Shown in pieces: positions 24,213-34,026 of a DNA stretch of 64,000 nt. Origin of the DNA: Macropodus opercularis (lineage: Eukaryota; Chordata; Actinopteri; Anabantiformes; Osphronemidae). Under the pieces are notes generated by a model. The model searched no databases. It was not told the DNA's origin and worked only from the letters and a program-made list of their open reading frames with translations. Location of the stretch: the NCBI GenBank assembly GCA_030770545.1, contig CM061096.1:13373501-13437500 (forward strand), read 5' to 3'. Each line of letters begins with the position of its first letter. Position 1 is the first letter of the stretch. Made by a program: the position numbers and the translations under genes.

Positions 24213-26324
24213 GCTGGGCTTTATGGGAGTTAAGAATAGCAGCCGAGATGCTGTCCAGGGTTAAAAGTGGACGTCACACTGCCAATGTACACATCAGACA
24301 CCAGTGTCAGGCCTGAATGGTCAGATGGTGAGAAATGCCAAATGTGTCAGTGGACTAATAACAAGTCTGTGTTCTCATACATGGAGATTAAGATCCAGGT
24401 TGTTCATCACACCTGAACACATGATGGTTTTCTAGAAACCAAGCAACACAGAATTAGATTAATAGAACATTTAAAATGAACAATTAATCAAATAATTTCT
24501 GAGAATTCATTCTGCAGACTCGTCATTATTTACCGTGTTGGGTTTAGTTTTATTTACTTCCCATTGTTAAATATATTGATAACTGTGCTTCATTTATACA
24601 TTTTTACTGCTGGCAAGTCAAGTTATCACAGCCATAGGTGTCTGTAATGGTGTCATGCCTTGGATTTGAATTTATTAGTGTGATTGTTGTGATAATGTTG
24701 TGCATAGTGATGACACAGGGGAGATTACAATTCAACAAAGGCCCCTGTTGCAGTCCATCATTAGCATTTTACCCCTAACTAGAGGTTTCATTCTGCTGTG
24801 ATGTGACTGTGACAGCATTTTCTCTGTGCACATGGATGTGATTTGTATTTATTATTTTTGAGGAACTGATTCCACATCATTATGTAAAGTACAACGTTAG
24901 CGGCCATAGACAACTATTCATCGTTTCTTGTCTTTTACTTGTGTGTCTGCCAAGAAACTTCATGACACGTTTATTTGCGCAGACAATCGCGACAGGCTGT
25001 TCCACCTCGCTGTGAGCGCTTTCCCAGCCGAATCACCCCCCACACACACTCTGTCACAGTCAGACACACGACCATAAGAGAATTGAGCACCGCCACATAA
25101 TTAGTCTGCAGGGAGAAGTGATTAATGCACGTAATGTTTGTGATTAGGGACTGCCAGCGTGCTGCCTGTGTGTGGAAACGAAGAAATAAAAGTGTGCTGC
25201 TGTCTGTGTGTTTTTCTGAACCTGGTGTCTCGTGGCCTCGCAGGACTTGCGGTATTTTAAGTCGAAGAAGACCGAGCGGGGCCTCCTGCAGGAAGGATGG
25301 ATCCACACCCAGGAACCCATTATGTGCTCCTACAAACTAGTGACAGTCAAGTTTGAAGTCTGGGGCCTGCAGACACGTGTGGAGCAATTTGTACACAAGG
25401 TCAGGATATAAAAGCTATACAATCAATCTCACAGGAATACTCGTCTCTTACTCAGCCAAACTTTATGAATCAAGTCAAGTGGTGTCAGTGCTAGAGGCGA
25501 TTCATCTCCTGCTATGAAAACATGCGATAAACAAACTGTTGGCCCTGAACCAAGTCAGGCTTCTGCAGAGTCCACACTTCACATCGTCTATATGCCAAAT
25601 CCATTTCACCTACAGACTCTGTTCTCTGGGGGGAACTGTCCCTGTTCTCTCCTTGCCCGAGGCCACACACAGGCAGGGCCATTACTCACATGGAAACCAG
25701 GAGTGACTCGTATTACTCACATTACTCAAGGGGTGAACTGACACATTTAGAACTTAAAAATGTCTTGAAACTCTGCAAAGTTACCTGAGTCACATCCTTT
25801 ATCCTTCAACATAGTGTCATTTCCTCTGATTGTCTCCTTTTGTTTCCAATTCCTGCTCAGGTGATCCGAGACGTCCTGCTGTTGGGACATAGACAGGCCT
25901 TTGCCTGGGTGGACGAGTGGATCGGTAAGAGGGAACCAAAAGTTTGATGATATATTGTAAAATGTCTGCAGAATTCAAGTGCGACATGGTGCCTAATGCC
26001 TCTTTGATAACAGACATGACCATGGAGGAGGTAAGAGAGTTCGAGCGGGCCACACAGGAAGCCACCAACCTGAAGATTGGCACGTTCCCTCCCGCCATCT
26101 CCATCTCAGAGACCCCGCTGCCGTCCTCCGCCCGCAGCGGCCCAAACAGCGCCCCGTCCACACCCCTCTCCACCGAAGCTCCCGACTTCCTGTCAGTGCC
26201 AAAGGAGCGTCCAAGAAAGAAGTCTGCTCCGGAAACCTTGACCCTGCCGGATCCGGGCCGCAGGGATTCGCTCTTCAAACTGCCCAGCTTCTTCAGCTGG
26301 AACTCCAGTCCGCAGCCTGAATGA
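1890..26324 (+). CDS. pitpnc1: Cytoplasmic phosphatidylinositol transfer protein 1 (RdgB-beta)
   Basis: Class II PITP that binds and transfers phosphatidylinositol and phosphatidic acid between membranes in the cytosol. Coding exons: 1890-1937, 18294-18442, 20164-20252, 20753-20760 (8 nt), 22002-22073, 23281-23376, 25244-25399, 25861-25924, 26014-26324. They join in frame to 330 aa, close to the roughly 332 aa of human PITPNC1. The start gives MLMKEYRICMPLTVEE, the conserved N-terminus, and is followed by YRIGQLYMI. The PITP fold covers residues 1 to about 250 (motifs WNYYPYTIT, CSYKLVTVKFEVWGLQTRVE, GHRQAFAWVDEW). The C-terminal tail keeps RKKSAPETLTLPDP, the family's phospho-serine 14-3-3 docking region, but its last 25 residues (ending SPQPE) differ from the mammalian tail. 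Intron 1 (16.4 kb) contains MHC class II genes. The intron between the last two exons is only 89 bp. The 3' UTR probably ends near the AATTAAA at about 27100. Confidence 0.95.
1938..9127. other. First part of pitpnc1 intron 1, no gene recognised
   Basis: About 7.2 kb of intronic sequence before the nested MHC genes. The longest open frame is 132 codons (4171-4569, minus) and resembles no family I know. A short (TTTG)n tract lies at about 2047-2070. I see no SINE with an intact promoter, no tRNA and no terminal inverted repeats. Confidence 0.5.
9128..10144 (+). CDS. MHC class II alpha chain, probably non-classical
   Basis: Alpha subunit of a class II antigen-presentation heterodimer. Four exons (9128-9182, 9287-9532, 9625-9906, 10008-10144) join in frame to 239 aa, the usual size. 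Order: short signal peptide (MYFKIVLIILGAF...), alpha-1 domain (about residues 19-100, with the teleost-type cysteine pair GC...DC), C1-type Ig alpha-2 domain (LVCFIKHYFPP ... YSCTVEYG), connecting peptide with an NTT glycosylation site, a transmembrane helix with Gly-spaced GFASVFGLLG, and tail KAQQAES. AATAAA is at 10409-10414. Against HLA-DRA, the N69 position is kept (KHNLDF), but the residues aligned with N62 and R76 are aromatic/His and Asp. These two normally hydrogen-bond the peptide backbone, so classical presentation is doubtful. The gene sits on the sense strand of pitpnc1 intron 1, followed directly by the beta genes. Lineage (DA, DB or DE) was not determined. Confidence 0.9.
10535..11228 (+). 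pseudogene. Truncated MHC class II beta duplicate (upstream region, exon 1, broken exon 2)
   Basis: A roughly 694-bp tandem duplicate of the start of the downstream beta gene. Its upstream sequence starting near 10535 reappears from about 11230. Exon 1 (10891-10933, MRLYPLVFFSLFSL) is intact with its GTAAGT donor. Exon 2 starts at 11038 and is nearly identical to the functional copy, but it has an in-frame TAA at 11145-11147 (TAC in the intact copy). It stops abruptly at about 11228, where the next repeat unit begins, so its 3' part and its splice donor are missing. This copy alone cannot encode a beta chain. Compared with the second copy, its upstream region keeps about 107 extra bases (about 10765-10870). 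Confidence 0.88.
10535..11815 (+). repeat. Direct tandem duplication within the class II beta locus
   Basis: Two head-to-tail units, about 10535-11228 and 11230-11815. Corresponding points are offset by 694 bp in the 5' part and about 586 bp across exons 1 and 2, because unit 2 lacks about 107 bp of the upstream region. The junction falls within exon 2 of unit 1. High identity through intron 1 implies a fairly recent event. Confidence 0.88.
11478..13023 (+). CDS. MHC class II beta chain with long cytoplasmic tail, probably non-classical
   Basis: Beta subunit, presumed partner of the alpha gene just upstream. Exons 11478-11520, 11623-11880, 12320-12610, 12715-12849 and 12932-13023 join in frame to 272 aa. 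Order: signal peptide (MRLYPLVFCSLFSL), beta-1 domain with cysteines in SACCTF and LLCDDN and NKT/NST glycosylation sites, C1-type beta-2 domain (VCSAYDFYPEQIKITW ... IACVVEH), transmembrane segment (about residues 208-231), then an unusually long tail of about 40 residues split over two exons (IYYKKRSTVDSDLYE, then GETVTLEEQL... to NLSF). Against HLA-DRB, the positions of W61 and H81 read Tyr and Asp (AKSYNND, CDDN), while N82 is kept. Loss of two peptide main-chain contacts suggests a non-classical role. AATAAA is at 13258-13263. Confidence 0.9.
13990..14085 (-). mobile_element. Degenerate fragment of the same SINE family
   Basis: Read on the minus strand, about 50 bp (core 14017-14066) match the central-3' part of the SINE at 23.7-24.1 kb around TGGCCCTGCGATGG, TGGCGA and CTGTCCA, with scattered substitutions. 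The translated frames of both copies also share WPCDGLA. Neither ends nor target duplications were identified, so this is an old, truncated copy. Confidence 0.55.
15861..15877. repeat. (TG)n microsatellite
   Basis: Uninterrupted TG dinucleotide run of about 17 bp. Confidence 0.9.
17794..17845. other. Nested hairpin in pitpnc1 intron 1
   Basis: Outer perfect 9-bp arms (TCGGAAACC at 17794-17802 and GGTTTCCGA at 17837-17845) enclose inner perfect 6-bp arms (CTGGAA at 17809-17814 and TTCCAG at 17823-17828), with an 8-base loop and small asymmetric internal bulges. It lies inside the 199-codon minus-strand frame. Function unknown; it may be the remnant of a palindromic mobile element. Confidence 0.5.
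20367..20387. repeat. (AC)n microsatellite
   Basis: Uninterrupted AC dinucleotide run of about 21 bp in pitpnc1 intron 3. Confidence 0.9.
20753..20760 (+). other. pitpnc1: 8-nt coding microexon of pitpnc1
   Basis: The sequence TTGTCAG|AGTACACG|GTGAGT has perfect acceptor and donor sites around eight bases. Exon 3 ends in ...ACA G and exon 5 begins TGC TCC, so this exon supplies the rest of the conserved ITEYTCSFLP motif (E-Y-T). Skipping it would shift the frame, so it must be constitutively included for a functional protein. Gene finders would usually miss it. Confidence 0.85.
21572..21593. repeat. (AC)n microsatellite
   Basis: Uninterrupted AC dinucleotide run of about 22 bp in pitpnc1 intron 4. 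Confidence 0.9.
23698..24075 (+). mobile_element. tRNA-derived SINE with GGAT tail and 12-bp target duplication
   Basis: A 378-bp element in pitpnc1 intron 6. The 5' head is tRNA-like: an A-box-like stretch near GTGGTTAGCGCTG and a B box, GGTTTGATTCC, at 23752-23762, marking an internal RNA polymerase III promoter. The 3' half (GGCCCTGCGATGGACTGGCG ... GGGATAGGCTCCAGC) resembles the LINE-related tails common in teleost SINEs, and the element ends in GGAT repeats. Perfect direct repeats ATGTGTGTGCCT flank it at 23686-23697 and 24076-24087. These are target-site duplications, and their lack of any mismatch points to a young insertion. It has no coding capacity; open frames across it are incidental. 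Confidence 0.9.
24182..24211. repeat. (AC)n microsatellite
   Basis: Uninterrupted AC run of about 30 bp, roughly 100 bp downstream of the SINE. Confidence 0.95.
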
Positions 26325-28194
26325 GAGCTGGGCTGTGCCACCAGTAAATGTCCTCCACATGTGGATCAGTAAAGGATGCCTGCCCAGCACATCCTACAAT
26401 GCTCCCTCCCTCACCCACCTCACCCTGCCAGCTGAAGTGAAGCAGACTTTTCACTGTCCTGGTGATCCCAGCCCCCCTCAGCAGACCCGCCGCTGTTACA
26501 GGAGAGCCAGCAGCTCTCCGACTGCCTTTAGGTACAGAAAGGCACAGCTACAAGCCCCGGAAGGTGTAAAGCTACCATCCATCCCATTGAGAGTCACACT
26601 GAACTTCATTCCTTTCTCCTCATCGCACCAAGCATCACGCAGCCAATTAGTTTGACAGACTGTAGCATATACTCCTCAAAGTGTTTGGTCCCACAGAACA
26701 TCCTCTCGTTTTCGTCTAAGCTCAGGGTGTTTCGAAGGTGTAAGGTGATTGTGTGTTCTTGTATATACAGTACAGTAATATTAACTAGTAAAATATGGGC
26801 ACGTTAAACAGGATATGTCCGGTGATGATGCTGCTATGCTACGTGTTTTAAAGAGCAGGACTGTCTTTTATCATAGTGGGTTCTGTCACGTCTGTACGTG
26901 ACGTGTAAATGCATGACCTGGACTGCAGACGCTGCTGTTGAACATTTGTGAAGTTTGCTAACTCTGCCTCTTTCTGGATGTTGTTGCATTTAAGTGCGGT
27001 TTTACAGACTGGTGGTGTCGTATGTTGTGTTTTCCGCTTTCTTCACTCTAAATGTAATGATCTGTAGTCTCGCTGTTGGTGGGTTTTCTATACAGTAAAT
27101 GGAATTAAATGCTGTTGTATCCATGAGGTGTTTGTAAATCTTTATTTGAACCCTCAGAATATGTGGGAAGATCAGACTGTAGAGAAGCTCTGTTATCAAA
27201 TTCCTCGTAATAACAGACTCTCAGTCATTTAGATTAGAATCACCTCAGTAATGAAGCTGTTTATGTCTATGTATCGTCTCTTCCTCTCTGTGTCTGACGC
27301 CTGAGAAAGATCTATTCAAGATTAAAGGGTTGTAAAGTAATTAAATCCACTGACTACAGTGCAGATCAGTTTTGGACAGTCCAATTTACAAATACACGCA
27401 TACAACAGCAACATTCTTACAAGTTCCAGAGTGAAGCTCCAACAATAACACTCCAGAGTAAGAGCGTGTCAAGCCAAGGCCCAAATCAACAAACACGTCA
27501 AAAAGCACATCACTCAAACGTTTCTGTAAATTTAAAAATAGGTTTTCCTCATTGACGCCAAGTCAAAGACATCCCCTCTAGCACTTGGAAACTTAATGAG
27601 CTTTATGTCTCTGTATCTCAGAGAACTCAAAGCATTGATTGGAAAACTGTGTTATTGCTGAGTTATTGAAATATGCATGTACAGTAAGTACTGTCTTGTC
27701 AACTAACTACTCAGAACTCAGTCTATATTTAAAAAAAAGTCTTTAATTTCAAATGTTGAACCAACATTCAGGCACCAACACTGACAGTTAAACTGACCGA
27801 GCAGTGAATCTGGGCTTAAAGCTGCTTCGTCGACCAAACTATCAAAATAAATATCAATGTCCATATTTTGGTGTTTGCACAGCCCCACCACCGTTCTATC
27901 CACTACTGTAATGAAAATAGCATTTTATTATGTGCAACGTTCAGTTTGAACATTTAATATCGTAATGTTTACTGTATCCTTTAAACACAAACACACCTTA
28001 ATATATTCCAGATAAAATATTTAAACTCAAGGTGTAACAGCACAAAAACAGATAAAATTAGGTTGTTTTCCCATTGTTTTACGCAAACACTATAAATCAA
28101 CCACAACCCATTGACCCAACTAAAACGAAAGTGCCAAGAACAAGGCGGCATTTCCCCTGTGCGTGATTATGCCGTCGTTAGTTTTTCCCCTTCA

Positions 28195-29716
28195 TTATCT
28201 TTCCTTCGGGTCTTTGGTGACATCTCCTGTTTTCCGTCGCTGCTTCATGTTACGCATGGCATTAAGGAAAAATTCATACCAGAAGAAGGTGAAGCCTGTT
28301 GAAAGCGCAGCCTTCACCAGGCTGGGTGAGAGGCCTTTGTAAAAGCCTTGAAAGCCCTCCTCCTTTACTATTTGAACCATGCAGTCCACCAGGCCTTGAT
28401 AACGCCGCACCTGCATGAGACCGGGAAATAACAGTTACACATCAAATAAAACAATAAATGTGGAACATGATGCAGAGGAGCTCACCTGGCCAAAGTGAAC
28501 TCTGGCTGCTTCAAAGCCGCCGACTTGCAGTCTTTTCTTAAAGAGATCAAACGGGTATGTGATTGTTTTACTAATCATTCCAGCTCCACTGCCACAGATC
28601 AGGCTCTGCATGGTTCCTTGAGGATGGGACATAAAAAGGTGCATGGGTTCAACCTGTGAATACTACGCGTTTTCCTGTTACATTGTGCAGAAAGCCAGAG
28701 CTTCATTTACCCCCTGAGTTTCCAGCCTTCTGCTGCCCAGCAAAAAGCTTTTTGAAGACATTGTAGAAGAAGAACTGCAGCCCAGCATATGGAAACACGG
28801 CCATCAGCGTAGGAGACAGGCCACGGTAAAATGTCTGTACTCCCTCTGAGCGGCACATTGTAAACACAGCATGTCGAAGACTCCTATACACCTGAGAAGA
28901 ATAATACCAAGCTTTGGTAAAGTAAACTGAGAACAAGCGGTCCTCGGTGGCAGTCGGCAGTGGGGCATCATACCTTGGGTTCTCCCTGAGCTGCAAAGCG
29001 TGTGCGCAGTGTGTCCAGAGGCTGGCAGACCACCGTGGCAGAGCAGGCAGCCAAGCCGCCACACATGAAGTGAACTCCGGCTGTCTGGCTGTCGTACGCC
29101 GTCGACTTGTGCACTGCTTCAGTCAGAAACTCAAAACTGGCAAACTGCAAAGCATGCACAAATGACACAGGAATTCATTTCTAAAGCAAAGCCAACAACA
29201 CTTCTGAAGATAGTTTGCAGCTTGTTGGACTTTTATTTCCACCTGGACAGCACCGAAGCAGATGGAGAGGAGCTGTGCGGGAATGTGACCCTTCCAGAAA
29301 GCAGAGAGCCCCTCCTCTGAATGAATGCAGCGAGAAGCCTGAAATAATCCCCAGTACTTCCCTGCCGGCCTCAGTGAAGACACTCGCTCAATCTGCAGCT
29401 AAGAGGGGAGAGAAAAACTGATAAACATGTGGCAGCTCTGTAGGCACTGATATACATAAGTGCATAATGTAAGAGATGCCTTTAGACATCTAGAGCAATC
29501 TACACAACTGAACATTAACTGTTAAAGAACAGTGAATTGTGACAAAAAGCACAGACAAAGTACACAGCTGCATAATGCAAATACCTGAAAGCGGATTTTA
29601 ATCACATCAAATGGGCTGACAAGGGCTCGAGTGACCATTCCAGCAGCTGACCCAGCCAGGGCTGCCTCTTCTGGGGAGAGAGCTGCTCCCTGAGCACCGG
29701 GGTCATAGCCCACCAT
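28195..29716 (-). CDS. slc25a19: Mitochondrial thiamine pyrophosphate carrier
   Basis: Inner mitochondrial membrane SLC25 carrier that exchanges cytosolic thiamine pyrophosphate for matrix nucleotides. Minus-strand exons 29585-29716, 29243-29398, 28974-29144, 28711-28891, 28486-28616 and 28195-28410 join in frame to 328 aa (human about 320). All three Solcar repeats are present, each with the PX[DE]XX[KR] signature: SPFDVIKIRFQ, QPLDTLRTRF and YPFDLFKKRLQ. VHFMCGGLAAC and AAQGEPK match SLC25A19 better than other carriers. The start MVGYDP is the conserved N-terminus. A non-coding first exon ends at 30128 with a GTAAGT donor. The gene converges with pitpnc1 and diverges from mif4gd. A minus-strand polyadenylation signal may be the TTTATT at 27924-27929. 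Confidence 0.95.
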
Positions 29717-30127
29717 GTTTCTGAAAGCCCAGGTTAATGTTAACACTGTGGACAGATGAAGGTGGGAGGAAGCGCTATTGAAATATGCTTTAATGAATAA
29801 AAAAAAATGTTCAGAAAGCCAAAGAGTAACAAAGAAAAGCAGATGCTGATTTTGAGACATAGTAGGGTGGTGGTTAGTTTACTGGGGCAACGTTTTCTAC
29901 ACTGCACAATTCATCTAGACACAATCAAATCATATTATGATATAATATTAACACAGCACATGTGAAAACTTTTAAAGAAAAGAGAACAGGCAGCTACAGA
30001 CGCAGAGGACGTGTAGTTACCATTACTGGGACACTGGGGCGTGATATGCTATGCTAAGCTAAAATAAGCTAAGCCAACAACAGCTAACACTGAAACTCAT
30101 CGGTGCCACAGCAGAACAAACACTTAC

Positions 30128-30722
30128 CGAATTAAAGTCCTCCATCAATAGTATTATTAGAACGACAACAGAATCACGATGTGTCTAACAACAACAGCAT
30201 GTTTCCACGGAAGTCGTGAGGTCGCATCACTTCCAGGTCCCACTGCACCTTTCAGAGAGCAAATATCACAACAAGATAAACACTGCCTCGAGACGATCAT
30301 TTAGTTGTTTCCACGAGGGGAGGGTCATTTACTAACAAAGGCGACATTTCAACAAACACGTTCATATGGACAGTGTAGAGTAGAGTAGAGTAGAGTAGTG
30401 ACACGAATGTACACGAATACAAAGAGAAGTGGCTTCACAGAACACACAACACCTTCAAAATAAGACTTCCAAAATCTATAGTGTGTAGTTACCGTCTCTG
30501 GCCACTGGATGGCGCTATAAACACACAATGACTCTTGTCAACGTCAAGGTAGCGGTAATATCAACCTGAGGCGAGAGCAGGGAAGGGACTTATCTTGCAT
30601 TGATATTTACGCTTTGGAAGTCTGTGTTTGCGACCGTCTATCGCTAACCAGTGATTTCAGGCGGTATGAGCCGCTTATGCGTGAAGACTTAAATAATTGT
30701 CTCTTATAAGCATTTATAAAAC
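30128..30722. promoter_or_regulatory. Bidirectional promoter region slc25a19 / mif4gd
   Basis: The non-coding first exon of slc25a19 (minus, donor at 30128) and that of mif4gd (plus, ending at 30722 before GTAAGT) face each other across less than 600 bp. A TAGAG pentamer repeat lies between them at 30376-30398. Transcription starts are inferred, not seen. Confidence 0.55.
30376..30398. repeat. (TAGAG)n short tandem repeat
   Basis: Four to five copies of the pentamer TAGAG between the divergent slc25a19 and mif4gd first exons. Confidence 0.9.
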
Positions 30723-31171
30723 GTAAGTAACCTCTTTATTTTGTGTTTGGTGTCGGAAACGACCGCAACATAAATGTAGGATGCTAAGTTAACTCATAAC
30801 GTTTGGTGGCTAGCTAGGCTAATAGTTAGTCGTGGACCTGTAAACTAGAACTGCTACCTGCGTTTTGGTGCAACGTTAACGCCACATGATTTTTTTGTTT
30901 ACGTGTAGTTCTGTGTTGATTTGATCCATGTAATCCCTCGCATCCCTCAGTGAATGAGCCTCGGGGAACTGCCCGGTTTTGATGACTGTACAGGATTTTG
31001 TGGTTATTGTTGTCCCACCAATTGTCCTGTGACATGTACCCAACTTTGTGCCCAGGCTGAAGGAGGTTCTCCTCCTGTGTTCGTGCATGTTGTTTGACAA
31101 GCATAGAAATGAAAAGTATGTTCTGTCCAGCATCAGGGCTCTCGGGTGTAATTTGGGTGCTGCTGTGGGTG

Positions 31172-32428
31172 ATGGACAACTCCACTGACGACTACCGGAT
31201 CCAGTCATTTGACCTGGACACACAGAACCTACTGAAAACGGCTTTGAAAGGTCAGCTTTCAACTATACTTAATTACTGCTCTATTGACTCATTACTATGT
31301 GTTGAGGAAACATTGTTTTGTTTGTTTTTGGCTTAGATCCGGGTTCAGTGAATCTGGAGAAGGTTTCCAACATCATTGTGGACCAGTCTTTGAAGGACCA
31401 GATGTTCAGTAAGGAGGCTGGACGTATCTGCTACACCATTGTGCAGGTCCACACCATAGACTGTTTCCTGGGCTGTTTTTTTTAAATCCCCACTTAACAG
31501 TAGATGCTGTCACTGTCAGTTTGTTTACAGCAGTGTACTGACTAAGACACTCGGCACTATTGAGATGGAGGGATTTAGCGAACTGGATTTAATCTCTTTA
31601 ACCAATCTTAATCTTCTTAATTTATCACTGCCTAGCTGGTAGCCCGAAACACAAGAAGCCCTTAAGACAGCCAACCAGCACCACGGTATCCTGACCTTTT
31701 TGTGACTCGACTCTGATCATGTCGTGCAGGCTGAGGTCAAGCAGAACAATGGAAATGTGTTCAGGAGAAACCTGTTAAATCGACTTCAACAGGAGTTCAA
31801 GGACCGTGAGGACACCAGGAGGCGTTCGCTGCAAGAGTGGGTGTGCTATGTCACGTTCGTCTGTAACATCTTTGACTACCTCAAAGTAAGAACGGAGACA
31901 GATTACCATTTCAGTAGTATTTAATCTTTTTAAAGTCAATAAGATTCAGCTGTGGTCACTCAATGTGTGTCGTGTCATTTAGGTGAACAACATGCCAATG
32001 GTGGCTCTGGTCCATCCCGTGTATGATTGTCTGATAAGACTGGCCCAACCAGATGCTCTAATGAATGAGGAAGAGGTGAGGAAGAGCATGTGGTTACTGT
32101 TTGATATTTAGTTTTTTTACAATGTTAATGCTAAAATAATATTTTAGGACATAATAAATGTAAAGAAACTATATATAGTTTACATCTCCTCCACCTGCAG
32201 GTGGACTGCTTGGTGCTGCAGCTGCATCGAATTGGAGAGCAGCTGGAGAAGGTGAACGTCCAAAGGATGGATGAACTATTTTTCTTGCTGCGAGACGGCT
32301 TCCTGCTCCAGGAGGGCCTGACCTCCATGGCCCGTCTGCTGCTGCTGGAGATCCTGGAGTTCAGGGCTGGAGGCTGGATGCTCAGCAGCACCGCCCACAA
32401 GTACTATTACAGTGAAATTGCAGACTAG
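31172..32428 (+). CDS. mif4gd: MIF4G domain-containing protein (SLIP1-like)
   Basis: Small HEAT-repeat MIF4G protein that, in vertebrates, links stem-loop-binding protein to the translation machinery for replication-dependent histone mRNAs. Coding exons 31172-31250, 31337-31446, 31730-31885, 31983-32075 and 32201-32428 join in frame to 221 aa (human 222). Diagnostic segments are IQSFDLDTQNLLKTALKDPG, WVCYVTFVCNIFDYLKVNN, VDCLVLQLHRIGEQLEKVN and the terminal AHKYYYSEIAD. The start codon was chosen because the exon probably begins after the AG near 31135 and this is its first ATG. It gives MDNSTDDYRIQ, collinear with the family N-terminus. A non-coding first exon ends at 30722. AATAAA signals at 33742 and 33753 give a 1.3-kb 3' UTR, tail-to-tail with mrps7. 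Confidence 0.95.
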
Positions 32429-34026
32429 GATAATAGTCCAACCTGCTCTCTGTCACCAATGAACACCAGCAATTTAACGATTGAGGCGAACAGTGAAGGG
32501 TTTTATGTAGGTGGAGGCTGATCACCTGTAAAGAAGTTTGGTTTTTGTTGAATTGCTGCCTGAGTTTCATAATATTACTGATATATGGTGCCATGAATGT
32601 GGAAAGTGCAATAGTTCACAAATAAGTTGAAGTTCAGTTATTGAGATTTTGCCACATTCAGGTATTCTCTCTGGTTTAAAGTTTGTTTACAGCAAGGGAT
32701 TTTATTGTCAGGTATTGCTGTTCTGAGAAAATGATTTCAATTTATTTCTACTGAATCCAAAGGAGTTGGAAGACATTCCAGTCAGATACAGGCTGATTTA
32801 TTTTTGGTTGGCTTTGACATAGTTGCCTGACCAAGATTTTAACAGTTTTTAGTTTAATATTTAACAAGAGGTTTGCATTGCAGATTAGAGGAAGTTTCTG
32901 CCTAATATTTCCTATAGGATGTCTCGTGTGAGACTGGTTTGGAAGTCGAACATTGTGGTTTAATTCAGGGAGTTTTTTGTGTGTTATAGGTCAACTAATA
33001 AATGAAAGCTCAAGACGTTGGATACACTTCATATTTAAAATGCATTTCTATGGATAAATTGGTTGCCGAGTTGAGAAGTTTATTTTTTTAAAGTTGTGTC
33101 TCATAATTATCAAAAACAACTAAATGGACAAAATCAAAATGTTTTTTGCAGTTTATGTCTTCTAGTTGCAGATATCTACTCTCCTCTTCACATTCACTAG
33201 TGGAAAAGTATTTTGAGTTTGAAATTATCGCTGGCAGCACTACGTCGCTGGATTTAGTTCTACATTAAAATGTTGTTTCTTTTGATTGTCCTTTGCGGTG
33301 GCTGAATTTTTCAACCAAAACTGTGCCTTGGAATAAAATAAAAAACTTGGATAAATGTTTTTGGAAACCTAAAATGTCAACAAGCTAATGGTTGTATTTT
33401 GCAGCAGTCAGACAAATCAACCTCTGAATTCAGAGATAGTGTTTTGTTTTACGTTTTACTTCGAGCTATAAGACATTCAGTATGGAAGGCCAAATCACAC
33501 TCACGTTTTAGGAAATTTGGATTTCTGTCTTCCAAAATCCTGTTCCTCGCACATTCGTTGAAGATTTTTTTTTACTTTGGTATTTGTCACATTAAGGCAA
33601 TTTATGAAAAAACTAATTAAACCGATGCATAATAGAAATAGGAATTGTACATTTTCTATATTGTATGACAACATTTTTACTTTCACATCATTCCATTGTT
33701 TTATGTTTGGTTGTACATTTTCTTGCAAAAATATTTGTTCCAATAAATCTTTCAATAAAGGTTTTCAGTAATTTATTTCTGTGTGTTTGTGTCCATTAGT
33801 AATACAATTAAGCTTGACTGTCGTATGTGATACAAAAAGTGACACCACTCTTTTATACAACTGCCACTTCTCCCAGGGAATTTTTAAAGAGCTTAGTCCT
33901 TTGCCAAACTTCTTTATGACGTTCGGTATTTACATCAGTGTGCTGATCCCATATGTGAGTAAATCTTCCTGGTTCTCTGTGACCAACACGCTTCACATAA
34001 TTTGTCCAGTCTGTCACTTTTTAAGC

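Noticed and set aside
31094..31171. Upstream in-frame ATG for mif4gd
   Set aside because: It lies before the likely exon acceptor near 31135 and would add residues not found in the family; 31172 aligns with the known N-terminus.
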